Below, piece by piece: positions 7,848 through 18,447 of a DNA stretch of 64,000 nt. The stretch's first letter is position 1, and every line of letters begins with the position of its first letter. The stretch lies in assembly GCF_001443605.1 (NCBI RefSeq), contig NZ_CP013118.1, forward strand, positions 4,613,001 through 4,677,000, read 5' to 3'. The stretch comes from Salinivirga cyanobacteriivorans. GTDB taxonomy: Bacteria > Bacteroidota > Bacteroidia > Bacteroidales > Salinivirgaceae. The position numbers and the translations under genes are program-made. The notes below the pieces were generated by a model, which saw only the letters and a program-made list of their open reading frames with translations, was not told where the DNA came from and searched no databases.

Positions 7848-10800
7848 ATGAAAACAATACTTCTAATTTTCCTGATACCGCTACTCACAATTTTTGGCAA
7901 TGTCACTCCTGATAAGGATCTTGAGCAATTACTGAAGGAGGCTCAAAAGCTTCAGCAAGAACGCAAATATAAATCTGCGGCTGAGCTTGCCCTTAAAATT
8001 CAGCACAGAGCACGTAAGGCCGAAAAAGATATCATTTTTGTGCAGGCTGTTGAAATTGAGATTAATGCCAATAAATGGTTTAGCTACGATAGTTTCGATA
8101 AAGTATTGGAGCGCCTGGATACCCACCTTGAGCAACCTTTTGGTCGTACCGAAACACTCTTGCGGACCTACAAAATTTATGGATATAAATACTGGTACAA
8201 CAGGCACAGTTACAAACTTGACAATAATGCCGATGATGGTTTGCTCAACGATGAACCCAAAGCATGGTCGAAACATGATATCTGGAAGTTGATTGATAGC
8301 GAAGTTGAAAAAATGACGGCTTTAAACAGCACAACCTGGTTGACAGAAAGTGAGCTCAAGCAACTAACCATGGTCCGGGAAATAGATGGTGTAGTGCCCC
8401 ACAAAGTAATTGATTTGGCCTTGCTTACAGCAATTACCAGCATGAGTGGTTTTGAAGGCGATTATCAGTATCAATTACATAACCCTTATGCTCCTGCCGA
8501 AACTTTTATTACAACAAATTTTGAAAACGAGGATAATCATCCTTTGGCACAAACTGCCCGGTATTTCGCCATTTTACTCAAAAATCAGCAAGGACGGAAT
8601 GCAACCCTTCAGCAACATTTTGACATTAAACGGTTACAATACCTATATGAAAAAGATGATAAATTCGATAAATTGAGTGTCTGGGCTGCAGCGCTCAACA
8701 GGCAGCTTGATAATAATACCCCCGCAAAAACTGTTGCCGCTGCTGCTTTAGCCAAGGTATATAAAACATATGCTTCACAGGCGAGTGCAAAAAATAAAGA
8801 AAAACAGGCAGTGAAATGGCAAAATAAGGTCATTAAGCTTTGTAAAGATGCCATAGATGAATATCCCGAAAGTTATGGTGCGGTAAAGTGTGAGAAAATT
8901 TTAGCTGACATACACAGGTCATTTGTTCAGGTTCAGGCACAGCATCATTTATTGCCCGGAAAACCCTTTCCGGTGCGTGTGCAATATAAAAAACAAAAAT
9001 GGATCAAAGTGCGGGCATATCCCATCAGCTCAAAGAGTTTCGCTATGGCAGACCGCACAAACCGTGATGTTGGAATGCCAAAAGGTAAAATGTTGTGGGA
9101 ATATAAAATTGAATTACCCTCAAAACCCGGCTATTTCAGTCAGGATGTAATTGATTTATTACCAGCGCTACCCAAAGGTTTTTATTTACTCGATATTCAA
9201 CCTGAAAAGAAAGTAACCTCTGCACATAAGGTGATGGATGAATTGTTGGTGAACAGCACTAATTTGGCAACTCTAACCCGGCCGCTCAAGGATCAAACCC
9301 GTGTTATAGCCATTGACCGTACCAGTGGAAAGCAATTAAAAGCTTGCCAGGCAGATTTATTTGATATGAAATACAATTACCGTTCGCGTTCGCGGTCTTT
9401 TGAGCTTATAAAGCACGTGCAAATGGAACAGGGAATATTAGATCTTCCACACAGACAACGAATCGATATTCTGCAGCTTTCAAAGGACGGTGATACATTG
9501 CTGACCCGCTTCAATCAAAACTTTTTTCGTGAGCGTAATGAACGCACCCGCGAAGAAGTGCAGTTTTTTGCAGACAGAAGTATTTACAGACCCGGACAGG
9601 TAATTCACTTTAAGGCCATTGCAACCCACAGGACAGGAGACGACTGGAAACCAAACCCGGAACAAAACATCGAAGTACAGCTCATAGATGCCAATCGTAA
9701 AACCATTGCCAAACAAACGTATATTTCAGGACCAAATGGCAGTTTTAACGGACAATTTAAAATACCACAAACCACGCGGCCCGGAACTATGCGCTTAAGT
9801 GCTCCCAGGGGTAATTTATCATTTGATGTACAGTACTACAAACGTCCTGTTTTCGATGCTTCGTGGCAGGTCGAAGATCAGTTAATTGTACCCGGCGAAG
9901 AAGTAAACATCGATTTACATGTGAAATCATTCGCAGGGGCATCTATTGACAAGGCCATTGTGGAAACTACCGTTAAGTTGAGTTCCGGAATATTTAAATA
10001 CTGGTATCCGCAACAATCAGAAATGGTGGTGGCAAGTTTCAACGATACTACAAATACCAAAGGTGTTGCTCAAATAAGTTTTAATTCACTTAATGCTGAT
10101 TATTTACAGCGCTATAAAATTGAAAGCAAAGTGGCACTGCCAGATGGTTCGTCACGGGTTTTTGAATACACACATTTAGTATCGCCCAAACCTTTAAAAA
10201 CCGGGTTTGCTCAAAGTGGGCTGGTTGCAAGAGCCGATGACCTCCCACAGATCTCAATTGAGGGTATCAATGGCGAGCAAATACAAGAATCGGTCAACCT
10301 TAGCATTAGCAAGCTTGCTGTGCCCAAAGATCAATTTTATCGGATGCCCTTTGCATCAGCCGGCGAAATTGTTGCCAATAAGAAACAATGGAAGGAAGCT
10401 TATCCGGGTATGGCCTGGAATAATGCGCTTGATTTGCATTCGATGACTGTAGATAAAAAAGTAACCCAAATCAAAGCCCAGGGCCATAATTTGAAATTAC
10501 CAGAATCACTGTCATTGGACGAAGGTTTTTATAAATTTACCTGGTACATGGCAGATACCATATATTCGAACAATTACCTTAAAGTAATTGACCCTGACAG
10601 AAAAAGAATAGAAATTGCCGAACCTTTTATCATGCTTGCTGATCACACAAATGTAAAACCCAGAGAATCAGTTCAGTTGACTTTTTCCAGTCGCTTTAAG
10701 GATGCGCAAATACGATTAATTGCAAGCGATAAAGAGGGCGAACTTTTTAACCGGCAAATAGAGGTGGATGGTAAAAAAGTATCCATTGAGTTTGATGTCC

Positions 10801-13685
10801 AGCAAAGAAGCGAAGGCCAGATACAACTCTCTGCAATCTTGATTGCACAGGGCCGTAAATTTACACAAAATGAAACCATAAAGGTTAAAGCCGTAAGCCG
10901 CCTTTTAGATGTGCATTTTACATCGATCAGAGACAAAATTGTGCCCGGCGTAAGCGAAGTGTGGAGTCTGCAAGTGCGTAAAAATGATAAACCTCTAAAG
11001 GATTCAGGAGTGCTGGCTTCAATGTACGATATGTCGCTCGATCAGTTTGTAGCGCATAAATGGAGTTTGCCATTCCAGTTACACAGCTTTTATAACCTGA
11101 ACTGGGAATCGCGCACTTTTGACAACAACGGGCTTTATTTGCATGCACCTTTTGCGCATAAACCACAAAACAAAATGCATTGGTGTATCGAAAATCCATT
11201 TGAACCTGCATACAGCGTACGCTCCAAGCAAACCATGATGTTGGAGGTTGTTGATAATGAATCAGCAATGGAGGAGCCACCTCCACCACCTGCAGAAGTT
11301 GAAGGAGGCGAAATGATGCAATATCGTATGAAAAACGGTTTATCTGAAGATGATATCGATAAAAAACAAGATAAAAAACAGGATGCTGTAGCAATGCGCA
11401 CCAATTTTAACGAAACAGCTTTCTTCTATCCGCATCTGAAAAGTGATGCAGAAGGGAATGTTCAGATAAAGTTTGAGGCTCCGCAAAGTATGACCAGTTG
11501 GAAGTTACAGGTTTTGGCAATCGATAAGGATTTAGCAGCCGGATATGCCAAACATGAGCTTGTCACACAAAAACCATTGATGGTGGTTCCCAACAAACTG
11601 AGGTTTGTGCATAATGGCGATGAGGTCACATTAGAGGCTATAGCCTACAACATGACCGACAGTCTTTTAAAAGTAAATCCCGATGCAAAAATATTCAACC
11701 CGGTTACCGGGAATAAAATTGAAGCAGCATTGCCTGTCAATGAGTTTGAGTTACCCGCTGGCGAGAGTAAAAGTTTTGCGGTGAAATTTACAGTGCCGGC
11801 AAATATTAGCGCACTAAATTATCAGATTAGCGCTACAAGCGGGGCATATACCGATGGCGAATTACACAGTATTCCGGTTTATCCCGCAAGGCAGCGCATC
11901 ATTAACAGTATGGTGATTTGGAACAAACCCGGGCAAACGAAAACATACGAACAGGCATCCGTTGATAAACTAAACAGTCCAACTGCAGCGCAGCACGAAT
12001 TGACCATTGAAATGACAACCAACCCTGTTTGGATGGCCATTAAGGCACTGCCGGCCGTATACCGGTCACAATCGGAATCAGCCATACAACTGGCGCGCAA
12101 TTTTTACATAACCTCAGCAACAAATCAGATGCTGCACGAATATCCAACAATTCAGCGCGTACTTAAAGTGTGGGAAAAAGCACAACCCGACGCCCTGAAA
12201 TCATCGTTGCGCAAAAATGATGAGTTGAGAAATTTGTTATTGTCAGAAACACCCTGGGAAGAGGTTGCAACCGAAGAAGAGTTGCAACGTGGCGTGCTTT
12301 TGGAAATGCTGAATCCGAATTTTGTATCGCAACAAACGCAAATGGCTATTTCGGGTTTGGAATCACAGCAACTCGAAAGCGGCGCTTTTAGTTGGCGCCC
12401 CGGCATGCGGGGATCGTACTATTTTACCCTGCAAACTGCCTACTATTTATCGAAAACGCTGAACATGAAATCCAGTTTGCAAAATGAAGTAAAACCTATT
12501 GTGCAAAAGGCATTGAGTTTTCTTAAAGATGAAGTGGAAAATAAATATCAGCGTTTGCTCAATTATAATGTCGATACAGCAGATTATGTAACATCAGCGG
12601 GAATGATGCAATATTTTATGATACAAAAGGTTGTAAATGAAAACTACAAGCCGGCTACAGAAGCAGAAAAATTTTATATGCACCATACAAAAAAATACCA
12701 GAATATGTCCTTAAGGCCCTTTGTGCTTTCGGGGTATCTGGCGGCTAAATATGGAGATAAGACTTACGCTGCACTTGTGGTCGATCGGTTGCGCGAACGT
12801 GCAGCAGTGGACAGGGAAAAGGGTATTTTTTGGCGCGAAAACCGTTTAGGCTGGCAGTGGGATGAAGCACCTGTATCAACACAGGCAGTTATTATACGCT
12901 ATTTTCAGCTGATGAACCAACCTCAGGATGAAATTGAAGCCATGAAACTTTGGCTCATAAGACAAAAACAGGGACAGGCATGGCGTAACCAGGATGCATC
13001 ATTAATGGCCATTGATGCCTTGCTGAATACCGGTAAAAATTGGCTCAAACGTTCCAATCCGGTCAAAATTAAAGTGGGCCGGCAAATTATTAAAACCGAT
13101 GATATGGCCGGTGATGCCGGTTCCGGGTATTTCAAAAAATCACTGGGTAAACCCACTCCATTTATGAAAGAGGTATATGTGGCTAATCCCGGAGAGGTTC
13201 CCGTTTGGGGTGCTGTTTACCATAGTTTTACCGAAGATTTCGCCAATATTGAGCCTGCACAGGACGAAATGTCTGTAAACCGGAAAATATACAAAATCGT
13301 GGAAACAACAAAAGGGAGTAAGCTTGAAGCCATATCTAATGAAACCAATCTGAAACCCGGAGACCGTCTGCGTATTAAAATTACGGTTAGCAGTAACCGG
13401 GAGCTCGATTACGTATGGATCAAATCACCATATGCAGCCTGCATGGAGCCACTCGAACAGATGAGCGGTTACACGTGGGATGGTGGTTTGAGTTACTACG
13501 GCGAAAGCCATGACAATGGGCGTCGTTTCTTTATAGATCGACTAAATAATGGCACGTATGTGCTTAGTTACGATGTATTTGTAGTACGTGCCGGAAAATT
13601 TAGCGCCGGCCCGGTAGAAATACAATCGGCATATGCGCCAGAATTCGGAGCCCATACGGGAGGTTATCGTGTGACAGTGGAATAA
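7848..13685 (+). CDS. Alpha-2-macroglobulin-like protein without thioester motif
   Basis: Bacterial alpha-2-macroglobulins are envelope proteins thought to trap attacking proteases. I chose the ATG at 7848 because it begins a clear signal peptide (MKTILLIFLIPLLTIFGNV), giving 1945 residues; the upstream in-frame ATG at 7785 would add 21 residues with no signal character. An N-terminal helical region of about 400 residues precedes macroglobulin domains. An MG2 segment lies near 575 (FADRSIYRPGQVIHFKA) and the A2M core near 1190 (TAFFYPHLKSDAEGNVQ). The usual CxEQ thioester is absent where it would be expected (near 1490-1530), so covalent trapping is unlikely. A proline-rich EEPPPPPAEVEGGE linker lies just before the A2M core. 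No penicillin-binding protein 1C gene is adjacent, unlike many such loci. Confidence 0.88.
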   Translation: MKTILLIFLIPLLTIFGNVTPDKDLEQLLKEAQKLQQERKYKSAAELALKIQHRARKAEKDIIFVQAVEIEINANKWFSYDSFDKVLERLDTHLEQPFGRTETLLRTYKIYGYKYWYNRHSYKLDNNADDGLLNDEPKAWSKHDIWKLIDSEVEKMTALNSTTWLTESELKQLTMVREIDGVVPHKVIDLALLTAITSMSGFEGDYQYQLHNPYAPAETFITTNFENEDNHPLAQTARYFAILLKNQQGRNATLQQHFDIKRLQYLYEKDDKFDKLSVWAAALNRQLDNNTPAKTVAAAALAKVYKTYASQASAKNKEKQAVKWQNKVIKLCKDAIDEYPESYGAVKCEKILADIHRSFVQVQAQHHLLPGKPFPVRVQYKKQKWIKVRAYPISSKSFAMADRTNRDVGMPKGKMLWEYKIELPSKPGYFSQDVIDLLPALPKGFYLLDIQPEKKVTSAHKVMDELLVNSTNLATLTRPLKDQTRVIAIDRTSGKQLKACQADLFDMKYNYRSRSRSFELIKHVQMEQGILDLPHRQRIDILQLSKDGDTLLTRFNQNFFRERNERTREEVQFFADRSIYRPGQVIHFKAIATHRTGDDWKPNPEQNIEVQLIDANRKTIAKQTYISGPNGSFNGQFKIPQTTRPGTMRLSAPRGNLSFDVQYYKRPVFDASWQVEDQLIVPGEEVNIDLHVKSFAGASIDKAIVETTVKLSSGIFKYWYPQQSEMVVASFNDTTNTKGVAQISFNSLNADYLQRYKIESKVALPDGSSRVFEYTHLVSPKPLKTGFAQSGLVARADDLPQISIEGINGEQIQESVNLSISKLAVPKDQFYRMPFASAGEIVANKKQWKEAYPGMAWNNALDLHSMTVDKKVTQIKAQGHNLKLPESLSLDEGFYKFTWYMADTIYSNNYLKVIDPDRKRIEIAEPFIMLADHTNVKPRESVQLTFSSRFKDAQIRLIASDKEGELFNRQIEVDGKKVSIEFDVQQRSEGQIQLSAILIAQGRKFTQNETIKVKAVSRLLDVHFTSIRDKIVPGVSEVWSLQVRKNDKPLKDSGVLASMYDMSLDQFVAHKWSLPFQLHSFYNLNWESRTFDNNGLYLHAPFAHKPQNKMHWCIENPFEPAYSVRSKQTMMLEVVDNESAMEEPPPPPAEVEGGEMMQYRMKNGLSEDDIDKKQDKKQDAVAMRTNFNETAFFYPHLKSDAEGNVQIKFEAPQSMTSWKLQVLAIDKDLAAGYAKHELVTQKPLMVVPNKLRFVHNGDEVTLEAIAYNMTDSLLKVNPDAKIFNPVTGNKIEAALPVNEFELPAGESKSFAVKFTVPANISALNYQISATSGAYTDGELHSIPVYPARQRIINSMVIWNKPGQTKTYEQASVDKLNSPTAAQHELTIEMTTNPVWMAIKALPAVYRSQSESAIQLARNFYITSATNQMLHEYPTIQRVLKVWEKAQPDALKSSLRKNDELRNLLLSETPWEEVATEEELQRGVLLEMLNPNFVSQQTQMAISGLESQQLESGAFSWRPGMRGSYYFTLQTAYYLSKTLNMKSSLQNEVKPIVQKALSFLKDEVENKYQRLLNYNVDTADYVTSAGMMQYFMIQKVVNENYKPATEAEKFYMHHTKKYQNMSLRPFVLSGYLAAKYGDKTYAALVVDRLRERAAVDREKGIFWRENRLGWQWDEAPVSTQAVIIRYFQLMNQPQDEIEAMKLWLIRQKQGQAWRNQDASLMAIDALLNTGKNWLKRSNPVKIKVGRQIIKTDDMAGDAGSGYFKKSLGKPTPFMKEVYVANPGEVPVWGAVYHSFTEDFANIEPAQDEMSVNRKIYKIVETTKGSKLEAISNETNLKPGDRLRIKITVSSNRELDYVWIKSPYAACMEPLEQMSGYTWDGGLSYYGESHDNGRRFFIDRLNNGTYVLSYDVFVVRAGKFSAGPVEIQSAYAPEFGAHTGGYRVTVE

Positions 13686-13710
13686 AAAACTGCAATTGTT
13701 TTATAAAATA

Positions 13711-13753
13711 CAAATAACCCCGGCAATCTTTTACAGGTCACCGGGGTTATTTG
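13711..13753. terminator. Bidirectional terminator between converging genes
   Basis: A perfect 13-bp GC-rich stem (CAAATAACCCCGG with CCGGGGTTATTTG) separates the stops of the macroglobulin gene and the minus-strand membrane protein gene. It can serve both strands. Confidence 0.85.
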
Positions 13754-13755
13754 TA

Positions 13756-14397
13756 TTACAGGCAAATTCCAGCCGTGATGAAGAAAACCTTTGCCGTATA
13801 TTCCTCTTCCCAGTATTGCCAATAACCACTATAGCGATAATCGGTACCTATTGCTGAGTTCAGAATGTTATAATTCAACTCGATATTAATAATACGAGCC
13901 AGGGTTATACCTGCACTCAACCCAATGTAAGCACCTCCCCAAACATAAGAGTCTGCATCGCGGTCGTCGGGCCACATAATAGATTCTTCTGCATCGAAAA
14001 ACGTGTAACCTGTGTCGAATTTAAAATAAGGGATAAAGCTGGTATTTACAGGTATCCGGTATTTAAAACTTGTGTAAACAGGCCAATAGAACAAGGCCCC
14101 GCTGGCACCACTACCATAGGTCCAGAGCCAGCCAATATCAGGGTCTTCTGTTTTCATGTGATGAAAGCCAAACCCTGCGCCAATACCGAGGTTGTTTAAA
14201 AATGGACCCGGTAAAAAATACCAGTGGGTTTCAAAAAACACCGGCGGCACACCGCCTTGCATTTCATAATCTAAACTGCCTGAAACACTTTGGGAGAGTG
14301 GATAACCGGTTTGTAACGTGAAATCAAAACGATCCTGGGCATAGGATGTAAAGATAGTCGCCATGGATATGACAATTATAACATAAATTTTTTTCAT
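13756..14397 (-). CDS. Small outer-membrane beta-barrel-type protein, function unknown
   Basis: The protein has 213 residues when started at the ATG at 14397, which begins a typical signal peptide (MKKIYVIIVISMATIFTSYAQ); a longer reading frame from 14442 adds an unconvincing 15-residue leader. The mature part alternates hydrophobic and polar residues, is rich in Gly, Tyr and Trp, and ends in a strand closing with GICL, as expected for an outer-membrane barrel of about eight strands. I do not recognise a specific family or cargo. It is divergent from metF and converges on the macroglobulin gene. Confidence 0.72.
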   Translation of the reverse strand: MKKIYVIIVISMATIFTSYAQDRFDFTLQTGYPLSQSVSGSLDYEMQGGVPPVFFETHWYFLPGPFLNNLGIGAGFGFHHMKTEDPDIGWLWTYGSGASGALFYWPVYTSFKYRIPVNTSFIPYFKFDTGYTFFDAEESIMWPDDRDADSYVWGGAYIGLSAGITLARIINIELNYNILNSAIGTDYRYSGYWQYWEEEYTAKVFFITAGICL

Positions 14398-14626
14398 GAT
14401 AAATATTTTGATGACGAGAAACCAGTGCGTTGGATCATACAAGGGTAGTTAACCCAGGTATGGTTGAGTTTCAGTGTCGAAGGGTAGCAGTGGGTAGCCA
14501 ATTATTTTATATGCCTTAATCTTAAGGTCTTTACAAATATACTCTAATCCTGTATCGTTTACAAAAAAATATGTGTCAGACATCATTTAATCAGATTGCT
14601 AAATGCAGCACTTTATAGAAGTTTTT

Positions 14627-14634
14627 TAATTTTG
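14627..14634 (+). promoter_or_regulatory. -7 promoter element for metF
   Basis: TAATTTTG fits TAnnTTTG and ends 9 bases before the metF ATG, predicting a very short or leaderless mRNA. No obvious -33 element. Confidence 0.4.
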
Positions 14635-14643
14635 TACCCAGAT

Positions 14644-15516
14644 ATGAAGATAATTAATCTGTTTGAGAAGCAAAAACGTATATTTTCCTTTGAGTTTTTT
14701 CCGCCAAAAGACTATCTAACGGCGGTAAAATTTGGTATAAACGCCGGCCAGCTTATGAACCTTAATCCCTCATTTGTATCTGTAACCTATGGGGCAGGTG
14801 GTTCTTCGCATAATCATACATTCGATTTAGTTAATTTTTTTCAGAATGAGCTGGATTTTACCTGCATGGCGCATTATACCGTAATTGGTGCTACTAAAGA
14901 GAAAATTAGAGCCGATATGCAAGCCCTGCAGGATATGGGTGTGAGAAATGTTATGCTTTTACGCGGTGATCCTCCAAAAGGGAGTAAAACTTTTCCCGAG
15001 AATCCCCATGGTTTTAATCATGCCTCTGAATTGATAAGTTTTGTAAAACAAAATTTTGATTTCTGTATTGGTGCGGCAGCCTACCCCGAAAAGCATATTG
15101 AAGCTGCCAGTATGGATGAAGACCTTGATAATTTACAAAAAAAGGTTGATGCGGGAGCCGATTTTCTGATTACACAAATGTTTTTCGATAATCATTTTTA
15201 TTGGGAGTTCATGGACAAGGTGCTCAAAAGAGGTTTAAAAACACGCGTTATTCCCGGCATTATCCCCATTACAAGTTTTACTCAAATAAAACGTTTTGCT
15301 GAGATCAGCGGTGCAAAAATTCCCGATAGAATAGCCCAGGTAATGGAAGAAATTAAAAGCCATCCTGAAAAAGTTTATAAAGAGGGGTTAAACATTGCAA
15401 AGCAACAAAGCGTTCTGCTTTTGGAAAAAGGAGCACCGGGTATACACGTGTTCACTTTGAACAAGTCAAGAGCCGCCATAGATTTATACAATCATATTCC
15501 GGAAATTTACAAGTAG
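14644..15516 (+). CDS. metF: 5,10-methylenetetrahydrofolate reductase
   Basis: MetF reduces methylene-THF to methyl-THF, the methyl donor for methionine synthesis. The start at 14644 gives 290 residues, the normal bacterial length, and begins just before the conserved FSFEFFPPK block; the in-frame ATG at 14596 would add 16 non-conserved residues. The TYGAGGSSHNHT and LRGDPP segments are typical of the flavin-binding barrel. It is followed by ahcY and metK on the same strand, so three steps of the activated methyl cycle sit together, although each gene appears to have its own signals. Confidence 0.95.
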   Translation: MKIINLFEKQKRIFSFEFFPPKDYLTAVKFGINAGQLMNLNPSFVSVTYGAGGSSHNHTFDLVNFFQNELDFTCMAHYTVIGATKEKIRADMQALQDMGVRNVMLLRGDPPKGSKTFPENPHGFNHASELISFVKQNFDFCIGAAAYPEKHIEAASMDEDLDNLQKKVDAGADFLITQMFFDNHFYWEFMDKVLKRGLKTRVIPGIIPITSFTQIKRFAEISGAKIPDRIAQVMEEIKSHPEKVYKEGLNIAKQQSVLLLEKGAPGIHVFTLNKSRAAIDLYNHIPEIYK

Positions 15517-15575
15517 GATCTGACCGTTTGGTAAGTTTATTGCATGTGTAATGGATTATTTTGGCGAGATTTGAT

Positions 15576-15583
15576 TATTTTTG
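15576..15583 (+). promoter_or_regulatory. -7 promoter element for ahcY
   Basis: TATTTTTG matches TAnnTTTG and lies 40 bases upstream of the ahcY start. A -33 element is not evident. Confidence 0.4.
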
Positions 15584-15623
15584 TAACCTTTTATTTGTTA
15601 AATATTATAAAATTTTAGATATC

Positions 15624-17048
15624 ATGAGTAACCTTGAACCTATTAACGCCGATCTTAAATACAAAGTAAAAGATATAGGATTAGCGGCAGAGGGACGTAT
15701 GCAAATTGAGCTTGCCGAGCACGAAATGCCGGGTATGATAGAGCTTAGAGAGAAGTTTGGTAATGATAAACCTTTGAAAGGTGCCCGTATTATGGGTTCA
15801 TTACACATGACAGTGCAAACTGCCGTATTAATTGAAACACTTACGGCACTTGGTGCAGATGTGCGCTGGGCAAGTTGTAACATTTACAGTACACAGGATG
15901 AGGCTGCTGCAGCCATTGCACAAACAGGTGTGCCTGTATTTGCATGGAAAGGTGAAACACTTGATGAGTACTGGTGGTGTACAGCACAAGCATTGACATT
16001 CCCCGGAGGTAAAGGGCCCAACCTTGTGGTAGACGATGGTGGCGATGCTTCTTTGATGATTATGAAAGGTGCTGATGCCGAAAAAGACCCATCAACACTA
16101 GACTATACACCGGAGGCAGGCGATGAAGTTGCCTTAGTGAATCGCTTAAAAGCAATGGTAGCTGAAAATAAATCTTTCTTTACTGAAATGCTGAAAGACT
16201 TTAAAGGTGCTTCAGAAGAGACTACGACAGGTGTGCATCGTCTGTATCAGCGTGAGAACGAAGGTACACTCATGTTCCCTGCTATCAATGTAAATGACTC
16301 AGTAACCAAGTCGAAATTCGATAACACTTACGGTAACCGTGAATCATTGATCGATGGTATCAAGCGCGCTACCGATGTAATGATTGCAGGTAAAACTTCT
16401 GTAGTTTGCGGTTTTGGAGGTGTTGGTAAAGGCTGTGCAGAAGGCTTAGCTGCTTACGGATCGAAAATTTCAGTTACTGAAGTTGACCCGATTTGTGCAT
16501 TACAGGCCGCAATGGAAGGTTACGAAGTGAAAACCGTTGAGGATATGCTTCCAACAGCCGATATTTATGTTACAGCAACAGGAAACAAAGCAGTAATTAC
16601 AGTAGAGCACATGGAAAATATGAAAGATAAAGCCATTGTGTGTAATATCGGTCACTTCGATAACGAAATTGAAGTAGAAAAACTTGAGGCACGTAAAGAC
16701 GTGAAAAAACGTAATATTAAACCTCAGGTAGATGAATATATTTTCCCCGACGGACACTCAATTATTCTGCTTGCCGGCGGTCGTTTGGTGAACCTTGGTT
16801 GTGCAACTGGTCACAGCTCATTTGTAATGAGTAACTCTTTTGCAAACCAGGTGATGGCCCAAATTGAATTATGGCAAAAAGATCATGAAAATAAAGTATA
16901 TCGTCTGCCTAAAAAGCTTGATGAAGAAGTAGCCAAAGCACACCTGAAACATTTGGGCGTGAAACTTACAGAACTCAAAGGAGATCAGGCTGATTACATA
17001 GGGGTACCACAAGACGGACCTTACAAACCTGATCATTACCGATATTAA
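15624..17048 (+). CDS. ahcY: Adenosylhomocysteinase
   Basis: AhcY hydrolyses S-adenosylhomocysteine to adenosine and homocysteine, relieving product inhibition of methyltransferases. The ATG at 15624 gives 474 residues; the upstream in-frame ATG at 15561 adds a non-conserved leader overlapping the promoter. Conserved blocks include [19 protein letters not shown] near the N-terminus, the NAD-binding GFGGVGKG, and the C-terminal [12 protein letters not shown]...PDHYRY end. It lies between metF and metK. Confidence 0.97.
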   Translation: MSNLEPINADLKYKVKDIGLAAEGRMQIELAEHEMPGMIELREKFGNDKPLKGARIMGSLHMTVQTAVLIETLTALGADVRWASCNIYSTQDEAAAAIAQTGVPVFAWKGETLDEYWWCTAQALTFPGGKGPNLVVDDGGDASLMIMKGADAEKDPSTLDYTPEAGDEVALVNRLKAMVAENKSFFTEMLKDFKGASEETTTGVHRLYQRENEGTLMFPAINVNDSVTKSKFDNTYGNRESLIDGIKRATDVMIAGKTSVVCGFGGVGKGCAEGLAAYGSKISVTEVDPICALQAAMEGYEVKTVEDMLPTADIYVTATGNKAVITVEHMENMKDKAIVCNIGHFDNEIEVEKLEARKDVKKRNIKPQVDEYIFPDGHSIILLAGGRLVNLGCATGHSSFVMSNSFANQVMAQIELWQKDHENKVYRLPKKLDEEVAKAHLKHLGVKLTELKGDQADYIGVPQDGPYKPDHYRY

Positions 17049-17057
17049 AAAATACAG

Positions 17058-17092
17058 GGCTCATGCAAATTATAATGCATGAGCCTTTTATC
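17058..17092 (+). terminator. Terminator of ahcY
   Basis: A 10-bp stem GGCTCATGCA/TGCATGAGCC followed by TTTTAT lies just after the ahcY stop and 24 bp before metK. Confidence 0.75.
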
Positions 17093-17115
17093 ATTAACAG
17101 AAATTATTTGAAGTT

Positions 17116-18387
17116 ATGCCTTATTTATTTACATCTGAGTCCGTGTCAGAAGGACACCCCGACAAAGTGGCCGATCAGATATCTGATGCCATTCTGGATG
17201 AGATTTTAAAACAAGACCCCAATTCAAAATGTGCATGTGAGACATTTGTAACCACAGGTTTAGTGATGGTTGGGGGAGAAGTGAAAACTGAAGCTTATGT
17301 GGATGTACAGGAAATAGCAAGAGATGTGGTACGCCGCATTGGTTATACAAAACCTGATTACCGGTTCGATGCCGATTCTTGTGGAGTTATTTCTTCTATT
17401 CATGAACAATCACCAGATATTAATCAGGGTGTTGATCGCGATAAAGAAGAGGAGCAGGGTGCCGGAGACCAGGGAATGATGTTTGGCTTTGCTACAAACG
17501 AAACAGACCAATACATGCCTTTACCGGTCGATATTGCCCACCGTTTGGTAGAAGAGTTGGCCGATATTCGCCGGCATTGTGGCAAGATGCCTTATCTGCG
17601 CCCCGATTCAAAATCGCAGGTAACCTTCAGGTACGATGATGATGGTAAACCACTGGGCATCGATACAATTGTGGTTTCTACACAGCATGACGAATTTGTA
17701 AAAGCCGACGCCAATACACCAGAGGCTCAGAAAAGAGCCGATAATCAAATGCTTTCGCGCATTGAAACAGATATTCGCAATATTCTGATTCCTCAGGTTG
17801 CCAAAACATATCCACCTGAAATCCAAAAGTATTTTGAAACCGATTTCCGTTTGTTAGTGAACCCAACAGGTAAATTTGTAATTGGTGGACCACATGGCGA
17901 TACCGGTCTAACCGGACGTAAAATTATAGTTGATACTTATGGTGGCCGTGGTGCACATGGAGGTGGCGCTTTTTCAGGTAAAGATGCCTCGAAAGTAGAC
18001 CGTTCTGCAGCTTATGCAGCCCGTCATATTGCCAAAAATATTGTAGCTGCAGGCGTGGCAGAAGAAGCACTTGTGCAATTGGCCTATGCTATTGGCGTAG
18101 CCGAACCTGTGGGTGTTTATGTCGATCTGAAACGATCAAAAGTTGATATGAATAATGCTGAAGCTGCCGAGAAAATTAAAGCAATATTTGACTTGCGGCC
18201 TCATGCTATTATTAAGCGTTTTGGACTGAAGCACCCAATTTTTGAAGAGACAGCTGCCTACGGACACATGGGTAGAACACCCGGGAAAAAAGTTGTACGT
18301 ATCAATGGTCATAAAGAAGAGATTGAAACATTTACCTGGGAGAAGCTTGACTATGTAGATGAAATTAAAAAGGCTTTTAATTTGTAA
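17116..18387 (+). CDS. metK: S-adenosylmethionine synthase
   Basis: MetK makes S-adenosylmethionine from methionine and ATP. The protein has 423 residues. It begins with the ATP-binding [20 protein letters not shown] block, and contains DQGMMFGFA (methionine/ATP loop) and [15 protein letters not shown] (phosphate-binding loop). It is somewhat longer than the E. coli enzyme. It follows the ahcY terminator closely, so read-through or a promoter inside the hairpin region may drive it. Confidence 0.97.
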   Translation: MPYLFTSESVSEGHPDKVADQISDAILDEILKQDPNSKCACETFVTTGLVMVGGEVKTEAYVDVQEIARDVVRRIGYTKPDYRFDADSCGVISSIHEQSPDINQGVDRDKEEEQGAGDQGMMFGFATNETDQYMPLPVDIAHRLVEELADIRRHCGKMPYLRPDSKSQVTFRYDDDGKPLGIDTIVVSTQHDEFVKADANTPEAQKRADNQMLSRIETDIRNILIPQVAKTYPPEIQKYFETDFRLLVNPTGKFVIGGPHGDTGLTGRKIIVDTYGGRGAHGGGAFSGKDASKVDRSAAYAARHIAKNIVAAGVAEEALVQLAYAIGVAEPVGVYVDLKRSKVDMNNAEAAEKIKAIFDLRPHAIIKRFGLKHPIFEETAAYGHMGRTPGKKVVRINGHKEEIETFTWEKLDYVDEIKKAFNL

Positions 18388-18410
18388 ATCAAAAACCTTC
18401 GATAAATAAG

Positions 18411-18440
18411 AGCTCAGCCATACAGGTTGAGCTTTTTTTG
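18411..18440 (+). terminator. Terminator of metK
   Basis: A 9-bp stem with one G-T pair (AGCTCAGCC with GGTTGAGCT) is followed by seven T. It sits between the converging metK and antiporter genes. Confidence 0.8.
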
Positions 18441-18447
18441 TGCTATA

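Noticed and set aside
14443-14643. SAM or cobalamin riboswitch upstream of metF, as expected for methionine genes.
   Set aside because: No recognisable riboswitch core or long paired leader was found; the -7 element lies only 9 bases before the ATG, leaving no leader.
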